From assembly GCA_021775615.1 (NCBI GenBank), contig JAJFHL010000169.1, positions 1-58,946 of the forward strand: 58,946 bases of DNA, given 5' to 3'. The position numbers and the translations under genes were made by a program. Shown in pieces: positions 7,216 through 15,692 of the stretch. Below the pieces are notes generated by a model. That model worked only from the letters and a program-made list of their open reading frames with translations. It was not told where the DNA came from and did not search any database. Source of the stretch: Hyphomicrobiales bacterium. GTDB lineage: Bacteria; Pseudomonadota; Alphaproteobacteria; Rhizobiales; JAJFHB01. Position 1 is the stretch's first letter, and each line of letters begins with the position of its first letter.

Positions 7216-9150
7216 ATGTTCAAAGACGGTCTGAAACGCGGAGAACTTGCCTGGGGCTGCGTCATCATGGCGGCCATCATTCTCCTGTCTGTCAACGTGC
7301 TTTCCGAAACCCAGCTCCGGCAGGGCAATATCGATCTGACGGAAAACCAGCTCTACACGCTCACCGACGGCACCCGAAAAGTGCTCTCGCAGATCGACGA
7401 ACCGATCCGGGTGAGGCTCTATTTCTCCAAGACGCTGGGCGAAAGCGTATCCACTTTTCAGCGCTACTTCGATCGCGTGCGCCGGCTGCTGGAGCGGTAT
7501 TCCGATATCGCCGGCGGCAAGCTCGTGCTGGAGGTTTTCGATCCCGAGCCGTTCTCGGACGCCGAGGACCGCGCCGTCGCGTCCGGCCTTCAGGGTGTGC
7601 CCCTGAGTGCCGGGGGAACCAACGTCTATTTCGGCGTCTATGCCTCCAACTCGACCGACAACGAAGAGCTGATCCCGTTCATGACCATCGAGCGTGAGAA
7701 GTTTCTCGAGTACGACCTCACCAAGATGATCTACTCGCTGGCCAATCCGGAGAAGAACGTGGTTGGTGTGCTGTCGGCGATGCCGATCAACGGCGGCATG
7801 AACCAGCAGCGCCAGCAGATCCCCCCGTGGCAGGTGATGACCCAGATTGGCGAGGTCTACGAAGTCCGCCAGTTACAGCCCAATCTGGATGTGATCCCTG
7901 AAGATGTGAACCTTCTCATGCTCGTACAGCCGGTCGGGTTGACGGACAACGCGCTCTTCGCAATCGACCAGTTTGCCCTCAGGGGCGGCAAGGTGCTGGC
8001 CTTCGTTGATCCGGTGTCCGATGCATTGACCCGACAGGTGCCCGGCATTACCGGTGGCCAGAAGGACACCGGCATCGAGCGGCTGCTCACTGCCTGGGGC
8101 CTTGAACTGGCCGAAGGCAAGGTCGCCGGCGATATCGACCATGCCCGCCGGGTGCAGTTTGCGCAGGCCGGCCAGCCGGTGGTCGTCGACTACATCGCCT
8201 GGCTGGCGCTCGGCGAGACAAGTCTTGACCCCGATGATGTCGTCAGCGGCGGCATTGAGCGGCTGCATGTCGCATCGGCCGGTATTCTCGACCCTATTGA
8301 AGGGGCAGGCACGACATTCACGCCGCTTCTGGTGACCGGGCCGCGCGCCATGCGCGTCGATGCCTCGAATTTCGCCTTCATTCCCGACCCGGTTAAACTG
8401 ATCGAGGAATATGCACCCGGCGGCGCGCCTCTGACCCTGGCGGCGCGCGTGACCGGACCGGCAAAGTCGGCATATCCCGAAGGGGCGCCGAAACCGGAGG
8501 AGCCCGAGACAACGCCGCCCACTGAAGAGGGCGAGGAAGAGCCTGCCGAAAAGCCCGAAACGGCCGAGGCCGAGGAGACTGCGCCATCGATCAAGGAAGG
8601 CAATGTCAATGTCATCGTCTTTTCCGACACCGATCTCCTGCATGACAGCTTCTGGGTTCAGTTCCAGGAGTTTCTCGGTCAGCAGATCCCGGTTCCCGAA
8701 GCCAACAACGCCGATTTCGTGCTCAACGCCCTCGACAACCTGACCGGAGGCGAGGCCCTGATCGGGCTACGCGGCCGCGGCGTCGAAAGCCGGCCCTTCC
8801 ATCTGGTCGACCAGATCCGCCGTGACGCCGATCAGCAGTACCGCGCCCGCGAGCAGGCGCTCAACGCAAAGCTTACCGAGCTGCAGGGCCAACTGAAAAG
8901 GATCGAAGAGAAGTCGGTCGGCGGAAAGGTCATCCTGACCGAGGACGAGGAGAAGGCGATCGAGGCGTTCCGTGTCGAGATGATTGCCGTGCGGCAGGAA
9001 CTCCGCGCCGTGAAACTGGCTCTCAAGCGCGATATCGACCGGCTCGACACCGGGCTTAAGCTGGCCAACATCGCAGCGGTTCCGCTGCTCATCGGCTTCG
9101 GTGGTCTCGGCGTGCTGGCGTTCCGCCGCCGCAGACGCCGTGCCGCCTGA
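7216..9150 (+). CDS. GldG-like auxiliary ABC component
   Basis: A 644-residue protein with one N-terminal membrane segment (about 13-31), a large extracytoplasmic region, and a C-terminal membrane segment (about 619-636) followed by a basic RRRRRR tail. The LTENQLYTLTDGTRKVLSQID segment just after the first helix is diagnostic of the GldG / ABC-type uncharacterised transport (PF09822-like) family. A Pro/Glu-rich low-complexity linker (about 425-460) separates two extracytoplasmic parts, and a predicted coiled coil (about 535-605, rich in Q, E, K) precedes the last helix. It begins 12 bp after the permease stop. GldG proteins partner GldA/GldF; their function outside gliding Bacteroidetes is unknown. 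Confidence 0.85.
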   Translation: MFKDGLKRGELAWGCVIMAAIILLSVNVLSETQLRQGNIDLTENQLYTLTDGTRKVLSQIDEPIRVRLYFSKTLGESVSTFQRYFDRVRRLLERYSDIAGGKLVLEVFDPEPFSDAEDRAVASGLQGVPLSAGGTNVYFGVYASNSTDNEELIPFMTIEREKFLEYDLTKMIYSLANPEKNVVGVLSAMPINGGMNQQRQQIPPWQVMTQIGEVYEVRQLQPNLDVIPEDVNLLMLVQPVGLTDNALFAIDQFALRGGKVLAFVDPVSDALTRQVPGITGGQKDTGIERLLTAWGLELAEGKVAGDIDHARRVQFAQAGQPVVVDYIAWLALGETSLDPDDVVSGGIERLHVASAGILDPIEGAGTTFTPLLVTGPRAMRVDASNFAFIPDPVKLIEEYAPGGAPLTLAARVTGPAKSAYPEGAPKPEEPETTPPTEEGEEEPAEKPETAEAEETAPSIKEGNVNVIVFSDTDLLHDSFWVQFQEFLGQQIPVPEANNADFVLNALDNLTGGEALIGLRGRGVESRPFHLVDQIRRDADQQYRAREQALNAKLTELQGQLKRIEEKSVGGKVILTEDEEKAIEAFRVEMIAVRQELRAVKLALKRDIDRLDTGLKLANIAAVPLLIGFGGLGVLAFRRRRRRAA

Positions 9151-9195
9151 GCCGCCGCGCATCGCCAAGATCAGCTCTACCAAGGAATACCGACA

Positions 9196-10239
9196 ATGAC
9201 CCCCAAACTGTTTTACGGACTGACCGTGGTGGCTGCGCTGTCGCTGGCCGCGGCGGGGACAACCTATTACTCGACGCGAACCTGGGCGCCGAACACCTCG
9301 CAGGGTGACCCGCTGTTTCCGGGGCTGTCGACCGCCGCCGGCAAGGTCGCCGCGGTTACGGTCCAACAGGGGAGCGAGACCATCACCATCGCCCGAAACG
9401 GCGACGTGTGGGGCATCAAGGACCGCGCCGGCTGGCCGGCCAACGCCGAGGAAGTGCGCGAAGTTCTGGTCGGTCTGACCCAAATGCAGATCATCGAGGA
9501 AAAGACCCGCAACGAGGCCCGTTACAAACTTCTCCATCTCGAGGACCCGGCCTCGGACGACGCGCAATCCAAGCTGGTGCGTCTTGACGATGCGAGCGGA
9601 AACGCCATCGCGACGGTTGTTCTTGGCAAGATCAAGTTCGGCGTCCTCGGCCCCGGACGCAACGGCACTTATGTGCGCAAGCCCGACAATGCCCAGACCT
9701 GGCTCGTCTCCGGCAGCATGGACGCGCCGGTCGACGTGCGCGGCTGGGCGCAGAAGGCGATCTTCGAAATCCAGAAGGACGATGTCGCACAGATCAGGAT
9801 CAGCCATCCCGGCGATGAAGACATCGTGCTGGCGCGCGGCGAAGGTGAGGATGCGGACATCGCCCTGGCGAACATCCCCGAGGGTTCCAAGCTCAGGCAG
9901 GATGCCGACATCGGCTTCATTGCGACGGCGCTGGCGCAGTTGGAACTGTGGGACGTCAAGAAGCGTGACGAAGTTGCGGGCGATCCGGACAGCGCCATCA
10001 TAAGCGAAATCATCACGAAGGGCGGCCTCACCGTGTTCGTCAACATGATTGCTTCAGAGGGCGACGACCACTGGGTAACGGTCGAGGCGCAGGGTGTCGG
10101 CGAGGTCAAGCCGGCGGCCGACGAGATCAATGCCCGTGCCGACGGATGGGTGTTCAAGATCCAGAGCTACAAGGCCGAAAGCTTCAAGAAGAGGCTTTCC
10201 GATCTGACCGAAGAAGACAAACCGGAAAGCGACTCCTGA
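9196..10239 (+). CDS. DUF4340 domain-containing protein
   Basis: A 347-residue protein with a short N-terminal membrane anchor or signal (about 5-25, ending near AAAGTTYY), then a mostly beta-rich extracytoplasmic region. The pattern of repeated short domains (ITIARNGDVWGIKDRAGWPA; GRNGTYVRKPDNAQTWLVSG; KAIFEIQKDDVAQIRI) is typical of DUF4340. This family almost always follows GldG-like genes and is thought to work with that ABC system. It starts 45 bp after the GldG-like gene, with an AAGGAA ribosome-binding site. Molecular function unknown. Confidence 0.85.
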   Translation: MTPKLFYGLTVVAALSLAAAGTTYYSTRTWAPNTSQGDPLFPGLSTAAGKVAAVTVQQGSETITIARNGDVWGIKDRAGWPANAEEVREVLVGLTQMQIIEEKTRNEARYKLLHLEDPASDDAQSKLVRLDDASGNAIATVVLGKIKFGVLGPGRNGTYVRKPDNAQTWLVSGSMDAPVDVRGWAQKAIFEIQKDDVAQIRISHPGDEDIVLARGEGEDADIALANIPEGSKLRQDADIGFIATALAQLELWDVKKRDEVAGDPDSAIISEIITKGGLTVFVNMIASEGDDHWVTVEAQGVGEVKPAADEINARADGWVFKIQSYKAESFKKRLSDLTEEDKPESDS

Positions 10240-10269
10240 TCGTCGCTGGCATTCTGGAGAGGAAGTGCA

Positions 10270-10899
10270 ATGAAGTTCTACGACTGCTCGACTGCCCCGA
10301 GCCCGCGGCGGGTTCGGATGTTCATCGCGGAGAAGGGGCTGGACATACCGGTCGTGCAGGTGGATCTGCGTTCCGGAGAACAGATGAGCGATGCCTTCCG
10401 CGCCGTCAATCCGCATTGCACTGTGCCGGTTCTGGAACTGGACGATGGCACGACGCTGCTCGATTCAAATTCCATATCGCTGTTTCTCGATGAAACCTAC
10501 CCGGAGCCCAACCTGATGGGGCGTGACCCGAAGGAAAAGGCGGTCATCGCCGGCTGGAACCGGATGGCCGAGTGGGATGGCATCGCCGCCGGCGCCGAAG
10601 CCCTGCGCAACCACGCCAAGGGGATGAAAGGCAGGGCGATTACCGGTCCGGTCAACTATGAACAGATCCCTGAACTTGCCGAGCGCGGCAATAAGCGCGC
10701 CACGCATTTTCTCGAGGAACTCAACGACCGCTTCGCCGAAAGTGAATTTCTCGCCGGCGACCGCTTCACCATCGCCGACATCACCGCGGTGATTGCGGTC
10801 GATTTCTACAAGTGGATCAAGGTCGAAATCGCGGACGAGCAGACAGCGCTGCGGCACTGGTACGATCAGGTCGCTGCCAGGCCGGGCTACGTCGACTGA
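10270..10899 (+). CDS. Glutathione S-transferase family protein
   Basis: A 209-residue protein with an N-terminal thioredoxin-like GST domain (residues 1-80; FYDCSTAPSPRRVRMFIAEKG, cis-Pro segment HCTVPVLEL, then the DSNSISLFLDE glutathione-gamma-Glu binding motif) and an all-alpha C-terminal domain with the conserved FLAGDRFTIADIT capping box. Cys6 or Ser7 are candidate catalytic residues. The reaction (conjugation, dehalogenation or peroxidase) cannot be decided. An AGGAAG ribosome-binding site precedes the ATG, and the gene starts 30 bp after the DUF4340 stop, so it may be the last gene of the Gld-like operon. Its 3' end overlaps the convergent Popeye gene by 13 bp. Confidence 0.85.
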   Translation: MKFYDCSTAPSPRRVRMFIAEKGLDIPVVQVDLRSGEQMSDAFRAVNPHCTVPVLELDDGTTLLDSNSISLFLDETYPEPNLMGRDPKEKAVIAGWNRMAEWDGIAAGAEALRNHAKGMKGRAITGPVNYEQIPELAERGNKRATHFLEELNDRFAESEFLAGDRFTIADITAVIAVDFYKWIKVEIADEQTALRHWYDQVAARPGYVD

Positions 10900-11609
10900 C
10901 TGCCCAACGCGGCCCGTTCAGGTACCGGTACAATCAGCTTTTTGGTGAGATCCTCGGTGAAGACCGACTGCAGGGTTGCCGCCATGGCCGGGTTGCGGCG
11001 CAACAGGGCGCGCAACTCTTCCTTTTGCCAGGAGACATAACGTGTCGGCACCACCGTTTGAACGGTCGCCGTCGCCGCGCCGCCTTTGATGAAGCTGATC
11101 TCGCCGACGAATGTGCCGTCCCGGTAACGCGGGTTGCGACCATCGGGCAACTTGGCTTCGATCTCCCCATTGTAGATCAGCATCACGTCCGTCGGCTCCT
11201 CGCCGAGCTCGGTCAAGACCTGGCCGGGTTCTGCCTGGTGCCATTTGGAGATCCGCACCAGTTTCATGAACTCGAGCGCCGTGAAATTGCGAAACATCGA
11301 TTGATAGAGTTCGCGTTCTTCTTCTGAGAACCTGACGCTGCGCCTCTCATAGATCAGCCGGATGCTCCAGGCGACGTTGATGATGGTAAAGACGGATTGC
11401 CAGAATGCGGCGATCAGGTTTATCGGGTCCGATCCAATGGCATACGTGATGTTGCACGCCGATGCGATGATCGCCACGATGCGCAGCAACAAAATGTCAC
11501 GCAGCAGGAATGCCAGGGCCACCAGCGAATAGGAGAGGTGGCCTATGAACTGATAGGTGTTCTGGTTCCAGAAATCGTTGAGTGACAGGGTTCCCAGGTT
11601 CAGGTCCAT
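10887..11609 (-). CDS. Popeye-domain membrane protein with cNMP-binding-like domain
   Basis: A 240-residue protein with three N-terminal membrane segments (about 20-38, 40-57, 64-85) and a cytoplasmic cyclic-nucleotide-binding-like domain (about 95-230). The order is that of the Popeye (POPDC/BVES) family: the DPINLIAAFWQSVFTIINV membrane segment, the RRSVRFSEEERELYQSMF linker, the FVGEISFI loop, the RYVSWQKEELRALL helix and the LTKKL tail all line up with recalled animal BVES. In canonical cNMP-binding domains the phosphate-binding cassette contains a conserved Arg. Here that segment reads GEISFIKGGAATATV, with no Arg. Popeye proteins bind cAMP through an unusual site, so binding remains possible. 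It has its own transcript, antisense to the end of the GST gene. Confidence 0.8.
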   Translation of the reverse strand: MDLNLGTLSLNDFWNQNTYQFIGHLSYSLVALAFLLRDILLLRIVAIIASACNITYAIGSDPINLIAAFWQSVFTIINVAWSIRLIYERRSVRFSEEERELYQSMFRNFTALEFMKLVRISKWHQAEPGQVLTELGEEPTDVMLIYNGEIEAKLPDGRNPRYRDGTFVGEISFIKGGAATATVQTVVPTRYVSWQKEELRALLRRNPAMAATLQSVFTEDLTKKLIVPVPERAALGSQST

Positions 11610-11875
11610 AACGGTTCCTCCACGGGTCGGAAATATGATTGTTCAGCAGGATACAGCCACGCATGGCAGCTTGGGGAAGAAACCGAAAGTCGCGGACGGC
11701 GCAGGCCGGATGAAGTGCTCGATTTCGGTGTTGGCGGGCAGATATGGGTGACGGGGAGGTTGGGCTAAATGCCCGTTGTCAATAGCTTTAATCAGATTGA
11801 CATGAATCAAACTGTTGTACTTGAGAGCGCTTTCATGTTGCGTAGATTACAAAGCAGGTCTACTACGTTTTGCCT

Positions 11876-12349
11876 ATGGGACACAGCAATAACGTGAATC
11901 GGGGCGCCGTGGAGGAAATTTTTGCCGAAGAGGTGGAGGATTTCCTTCTCGAGGACTATGTCGGTCACCTGCTGCGCAAGGCGTCGCAGCGTTCCGCTGA
12001 GATATTTCAGCGTGTCATGCGCACGTTCGACGTTACCCCGACGCAGTTTGCCGCTTTGGTCAAACTGGCGGACGAGGGCGAAGTCTCCCAGAATGTGCTG
12101 GGACGGCTGACCGCGATGGACCCGGCAACGATACTGGGTGTCGTATCGCGGCTTCGCCGCCGCAATCTTGTCGAGTCCAGGCTCGACCCGAGCGACGGCC
12201 GCAGGATCTTGTTGTGTCTGACCGATGAGGGTAAATCCATGGTCGAGGCAATGCGTGAAGTGGCTGGTCTGGTGACCACCGAAGCGCTCTCACCTTTGAC
12301 GAAAGCCGAATCCAAGACCTTCATGCGTCTTCTGCACAAGCTGGCCTGA
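11876..12349 (+). CDS. MarR-family transcriptional regulator
   Basis: A 157-residue MarR/SlyA-type regulator. The winged HTH is visible: TPTQFAALVKLADEGEVSQNVLGRLTAMDPATILGVVSRL, then the wing VESRLDPSDGRRILLCLTDEG with the DPxDGR motif. The helices flanking it (about 22-50 and 120-157) would form the dimer interface. A TTG two codons upstream is possible, but the ATG at 11876 is preferred; no strong ribosome-binding site is seen. A TTGA/TCAA dyad at 11797-11810 overlaps a TTGACA-like -35 and could be an autoregulatory site. Ligand and targets unknown; neighbours on both sides are transcribed separately. Confidence 0.85.
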   Translation: MGHSNNVNRGAVEEIFAEEVEDFLLEDYVGHLLRKASQRSAEIFQRVMRTFDVTPTQFAALVKLADEGEVSQNVLGRLTAMDPATILGVVSRLRRRNLVESRLDPSDGRRILLCLTDEGKSMVEAMREVAGLVTTEALSPLTKAESKTFMRLLHKLA

Positions 12350-12361
12350 ACTCCCGGCGGG

Positions 12362-13072
12362 TCAGCGGTCGGCATCCCGCATCGCTTCGGCCCCAAAGTC
12401 TCCCCCTGCCTTGCGCAGATTTTCGCAGACTTCGGCGCCATAGTTCTCCAGCATGGCATCGCTCAGCATCTGCGCCGGCACGTCGGCGTACGACCCTTTA
12501 TAGGCCATGTACTCCATGTGCATCCGTCCCTGCCGATCATAGGGGTGCAGGAGTGCGTCGTTCTCTCCGTCGAATTCGAGCGCGACAACACCGAACTTTT
12601 CGCACAGTTCGAGGTTGAACGTGGGCGTAACCTTGACCCAGCCGCCATCAAGGAAGAGCTCGGTGTAGCCATGATTCATGAAGACGTCCGAGCCGCCCAT
12701 GATTTCGCGCAGGCGCGGCGTGCTCAGGTGATTGCGGACATCCGCATAGGCGACGCGAGACGGAATGCCCGCGGCGCGGGCGCAGGCCGCCAGCAATGAG
12801 GCCTTTGCAATGCAGAAACCGCGGCCGTTTCTGGCGCAGGTGCTTGCCCTGTAGCTCTCCAGGTCGGCAATTGCCACATAGGGGTCATATCGGATGTTGT
12901 CGCGCACCGCGTAGTAAAGCGCGACAGCCTTTTCCCGGGGCGTGTGCGCGTCCTTTGTTACTTCGGCAGTGAAGGCGAGCACCTCGGGCGATTCAGAATC
13001 GATGTATTCCGCCGGCCGCAAGCACGCCTCGATGCTCTCGTCGTCTTTCGGCTGATCAGCAATCGCGTCCAC
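12362..13072 (-). CDS. Transglutaminase-like domain protein
   Basis: A 236-residue soluble protein with the transglutaminase-like core: Cys87 after GRGF (GFCIAKASL) and His134 (MNHGYTELFL). The catalytic Asp normally found in a W-x3-DPT motif is replaced: the segment reads GGWVKVTPTFN, with Thr at that place. Related short bacterial transglutaminase-like proteins with a K-x-(T/S)-P-(T/A)-F-N sequence exist, so this is probably a subfamily trait rather than decay. The family may act as a protease or amide hydrolase, or be non-catalytic. It converges on the MarR gene (stops 13 bp apart). Substrate unknown. Confidence 0.75.
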   Translation of the reverse strand: MDAIADQPKDDESIEACLRPAEYIDSESPEVLAFTAEVTKDAHTPREKAVALYYAVRDNIRYDPYVAIADLESYRASTCARNGRGFCIAKASLLAACARAAGIPSRVAYADVRNHLSTPRLREIMGGSDVFMNHGYTELFLDGGWVKVTPTFNLELCEKFGVVALEFDGENDALLHPYDRQGRMHMEYMAYKGSYADVPAQMLSDAMLENYGAEVCENLRKAGGDFGAEAMRDADR

Positions 13073-13229
13073 GTCGTCAACTCCCGCTCGAATGCACCAT
13101 GACCGATGCCGTTCCCTCGGCCCGGTTCAGAAACTACCAAGTGGGCATGGAGTGCAAGCGTTTTTTCCGATCCGGAAATCATGTGCCGCGGACGACACCG
13201 CCGCTGGGTTGTGAGGTACCCCGGTTCGC

Positions 13230-13958
13230 CTACAAAATGACATGCCCGGTGTGAATCTCGCCTTCGGCCCGTTTGCTCAGCGCCGATGCAAGCTGGTTCA
13301 GGGCACCGTCAATGAGCTCGATTTCAGAGTGCACCTCCGAGGGTTCATCCGCCAGTTCAATGAGCGCCTCGCGCGCCGCCTCGAAGCAGAACTGCATCTG
13401 CACCATGACCCGGCAGACGTCTTCATGCATTACGTCTTCCGTCGTGTGTTCGGTCCAGCCATCCATGATCAGCGCCGCATCGCGTGATGTTTTCAGGAAT
13501 GTGTAGAACGCGGTCACATCGAGTACCGTCTGCTTTGGCAGATCGGCGAGCGCCCTCGTGTTCTGGCTGAAGGCCTCCGTATAGTTTTCGCGGCGGCTTA
13601 GCGATTGCGACATGAATTCCCTGAACCGTTCGGGATGGAAGTTCACCAGACTGTCGGCAATGTGCAGCGTGCAGGCTGCCTTGCACAGGCTGGCGATCTC
13701 GCTGCGAAACAGATGCACGGTGCCCCGCCGGACGAAGGCGTGGCTGAGGAGCCTCTGGATGACGGTCGCCGTGATGGTGATCAAGATGCCCATGGTTGGA
13801 AGAACGACATCCCATTCCGGATTTCCTTCGGGCCGGACAAGCCGGTACCACAATGCGAACGCCCCGCCCGCCAGCAGCACCAGCCAGAGCAACGTAAAGA
13901 GCACGATGTCCCGATTGTGTTTCGGCCAGAGCCAGCGAAGGAGGCGGCGGGTTTTCAT
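13230..13958 (-). CDS. Hypothetical membrane protein downstream of matB
   Basis: A 242-residue protein with two N-terminal membrane segments (about 15-38 and 48-66), then a mainly helical cytoplasmic region without a family I recognise. The ATG at 13958 lies 16 bp after the matB stop, so the two are probably co-transcribed. An in-frame start at 14135 would overlap matB by about 160 bp and lacks support. The soluble part contains HLFRSEIASLCKAACTLH, several Arg-rich helices, and an acidic, Leu-rich C-terminal region (ALIELADEPSEVHSEIELIDG), possibly a coiled coil. No catalytic motif was seen. Confidence 0.65.
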   Translation of the reverse strand: MKTRRLLRWLWPKHNRDIVLFTLLWLVLLAGGAFALWYRLVRPEGNPEWDVVLPTMGILITITATVIQRLLSHAFVRRGTVHLFRSEIASLCKAACTLHIADSLVNFHPERFREFMSQSLSRRENYTEAFSQNTRALADLPKQTVLDVTAFYTFLKTSRDAALIMDGWTEHTTEDVMHEDVCRVMVQMQFCFEAAREALIELADEPSEVHSEIELIDGALNQLASALSKRAEGEIHTGHVIL

Positions 13959-13974
13959 GGCATAGCTTACGGTT

Positions 13975-15498
13975 TCATTTGCCTGCGGTGAATGTTTCGG
14001 CGTAGCGCGACCTGAGATCGGCCTTCTGGACCTTGCCCATTGTGTTGCGTGGCAGTTCGTCCACGAAAAAAACCCGCTTTGGCACCTTGAACTTGGCCAG
14101 CCGCTGCGCGAGGGAACCGATAATCCATTGTTCATCCAATGCCGATGTGCCGGTCACGACGGCCACGACGCTCTCGCCGAAGTCCGGATGTGGGACACCG
14201 ACAACCGCGGACTCGTCAATGCCGTCCAGCTCATCGAGCTCGCCTTCGATTTCCTTCGGATAAATGTTGAAGCCGCCGGAAATGATAAGGTCCTTGCCGC
14301 GCCCGACAATCGACACCCGGCCGTCTTCGCTTATGACCGCCATATCGCCGGTGATGAAATAGCCGTCGCCGCGAAACTCCTCGGCGGTTTTTTCAGGCAT
14401 GCCCCAATAGCCTTTGAACACATTGGGTCCCTTGATCTCCAGGATGCCGATTTCGCCGTGTGGCAGCGGGTCTCCGATGTCGCCGGCGACGCGAACGTCT
14501 ACGTCTGGCAGAGCGAAGCCGACCGTTCCAGCGCGCCGCTCGCCATCATAGGGGTTGGACGTGATCATGCCCGCTTCCGTCATCCCGTAGCGCTCAAGTA
14601 TGCGATGGCCGGTACGCTGCTCGAACTGCGTGTGGGTCTCGGCCAGCAGAGGAGCCGACCCGGAGATGAACAGCCGCATGGTGCCGCATAATTGCGGATC
14701 AAGCGCCGGATCGGCGAGCAGCCTGGTGTAGAACGTCGGCACGCCCATCAATATCGTGGCCCTGGGCAACAGCCCGATTATGGTCCCGGCATCGAACTTC
14801 GGCAGCCAGATGATCTTGCTGCCGTTGAGGAATGACGTGTTGAGCGCCACATAAAGACCATGTACGTGAAAGATCGGCAGGGCGTGTATCAGAATGTCGC
14901 CCGGCTCGAAGGCCCACAGCGTGTGCAGAGTGAGAGCATTGGAGGCAAGATTGCCGTGAGACAGCATTGCGCCTTTGGACCGTCCGGTGGTGCCCGAAGT
15001 GTAGACCAGGGCCGCCAGATCATCGGGCGCACGAGGCACCGTTGCGAACGCTTCTGATTGTGCATCGGCGAGTTCTGCCATGCTGCCGCGTCCCAACGCA
15101 TCGAGAGTGACAACGTGATCGATCTCGTGGGCGCTTGCAATCTCGCGGATGGCATCCATCGCAGCAGGATCGCAGACGATAACCCGCGGTCGCGCGTCTG
15201 AAACGTAATAGTCGACCTCCGCCGGCGTGTAGGCGGTGTTCAGGGGATTGAATACGGCGCCGCATTTGAGCGCGGCGAGGTAGAGATAGACATTGGCAAG
15301 CGACTTTTCGATCTGAACCGTGATGCGGTCGCCCGGGCCAAGTCCGAGAGACGCCAGCGCATTTGCGTACCGCGATACAATCAGATCGAGTTGCGGATAA
15401 GACACTGTCGAACCGTCGATCAGCTCGAATGCCGCCGCCTCTTCATCCGCCGGGAACCTGGAATTCAAGAGGGCGTAGAGGTTATGTTCGTCCCGCAT
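13975..15498 (-). CDS. matB: Malonyl-CoA synthetase
   Basis: A 507-residue ANL-superfamily ligase that activates malonate (or methylmalonate) with ATP and CoA. Motifs: ATP-binding YTSGTTGRSKG (about 165-175), the IFHVHGLYVALN segment typical of MatB rather than general acyl-CoA synthetases, ERYGMTEAGM, the hinge ITGDMA...GRGKDLIISGG, and the C-terminal catalytic Lys in RNTMGKVQK. It closely follows recalled Rhizobium MatB along its full length. It diverges from malonyl-CoA decarboxylase, giving malonate to malonyl-CoA to acetyl-CoA. The usual MatC transporter and MatR regulator are not beside it. Length is normal (about 500). Confidence 0.93.
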   Translation of the reverse strand: MRDEHNLYALLNSRFPADEEAAAFELIDGSTVSYPQLDLIVSRYANALASLGLGPGDRITVQIEKSLANVYLYLAALKCGAVFNPLNTAYTPAEVDYYVSDARPRVIVCDPAAMDAIREIASAHEIDHVVTLDALGRGSMAELADAQSEAFATVPRAPDDLAALVYTSGTTGRSKGAMLSHGNLASNALTLHTLWAFEPGDILIHALPIFHVHGLYVALNTSFLNGSKIIWLPKFDAGTIIGLLPRATILMGVPTFYTRLLADPALDPQLCGTMRLFISGSAPLLAETHTQFEQRTGHRILERYGMTEAGMITSNPYDGERRAGTVGFALPDVDVRVAGDIGDPLPHGEIGILEIKGPNVFKGYWGMPEKTAEEFRGDGYFITGDMAVISEDGRVSIVGRGKDLIISGGFNIYPKEIEGELDELDGIDESAVVGVPHPDFGESVVAVVTGTSALDEQWIIGSLAQRLAKFKVPKRVFFVDELPRNTMGKVQKADLRSRYAETFTAGK

Positions 15499-15692
15499 GA
15501 GGCGTCCCTGTGCCGGGTCTTCGCGCCGTGATGGTGGCCCGCGGACCCCATTGATGATCTAAAGCGCGTGTTTAACCGATCGAGGCAAGGAAGAAAATGC
15601 CGGTCGCGGACAATCGAGGTCGAGGAGCGGCAATAAACCTGCTTGATCTTGTTGCCGAGCCGATTACGTGAGGCCACGAGACCGGAACTGAA

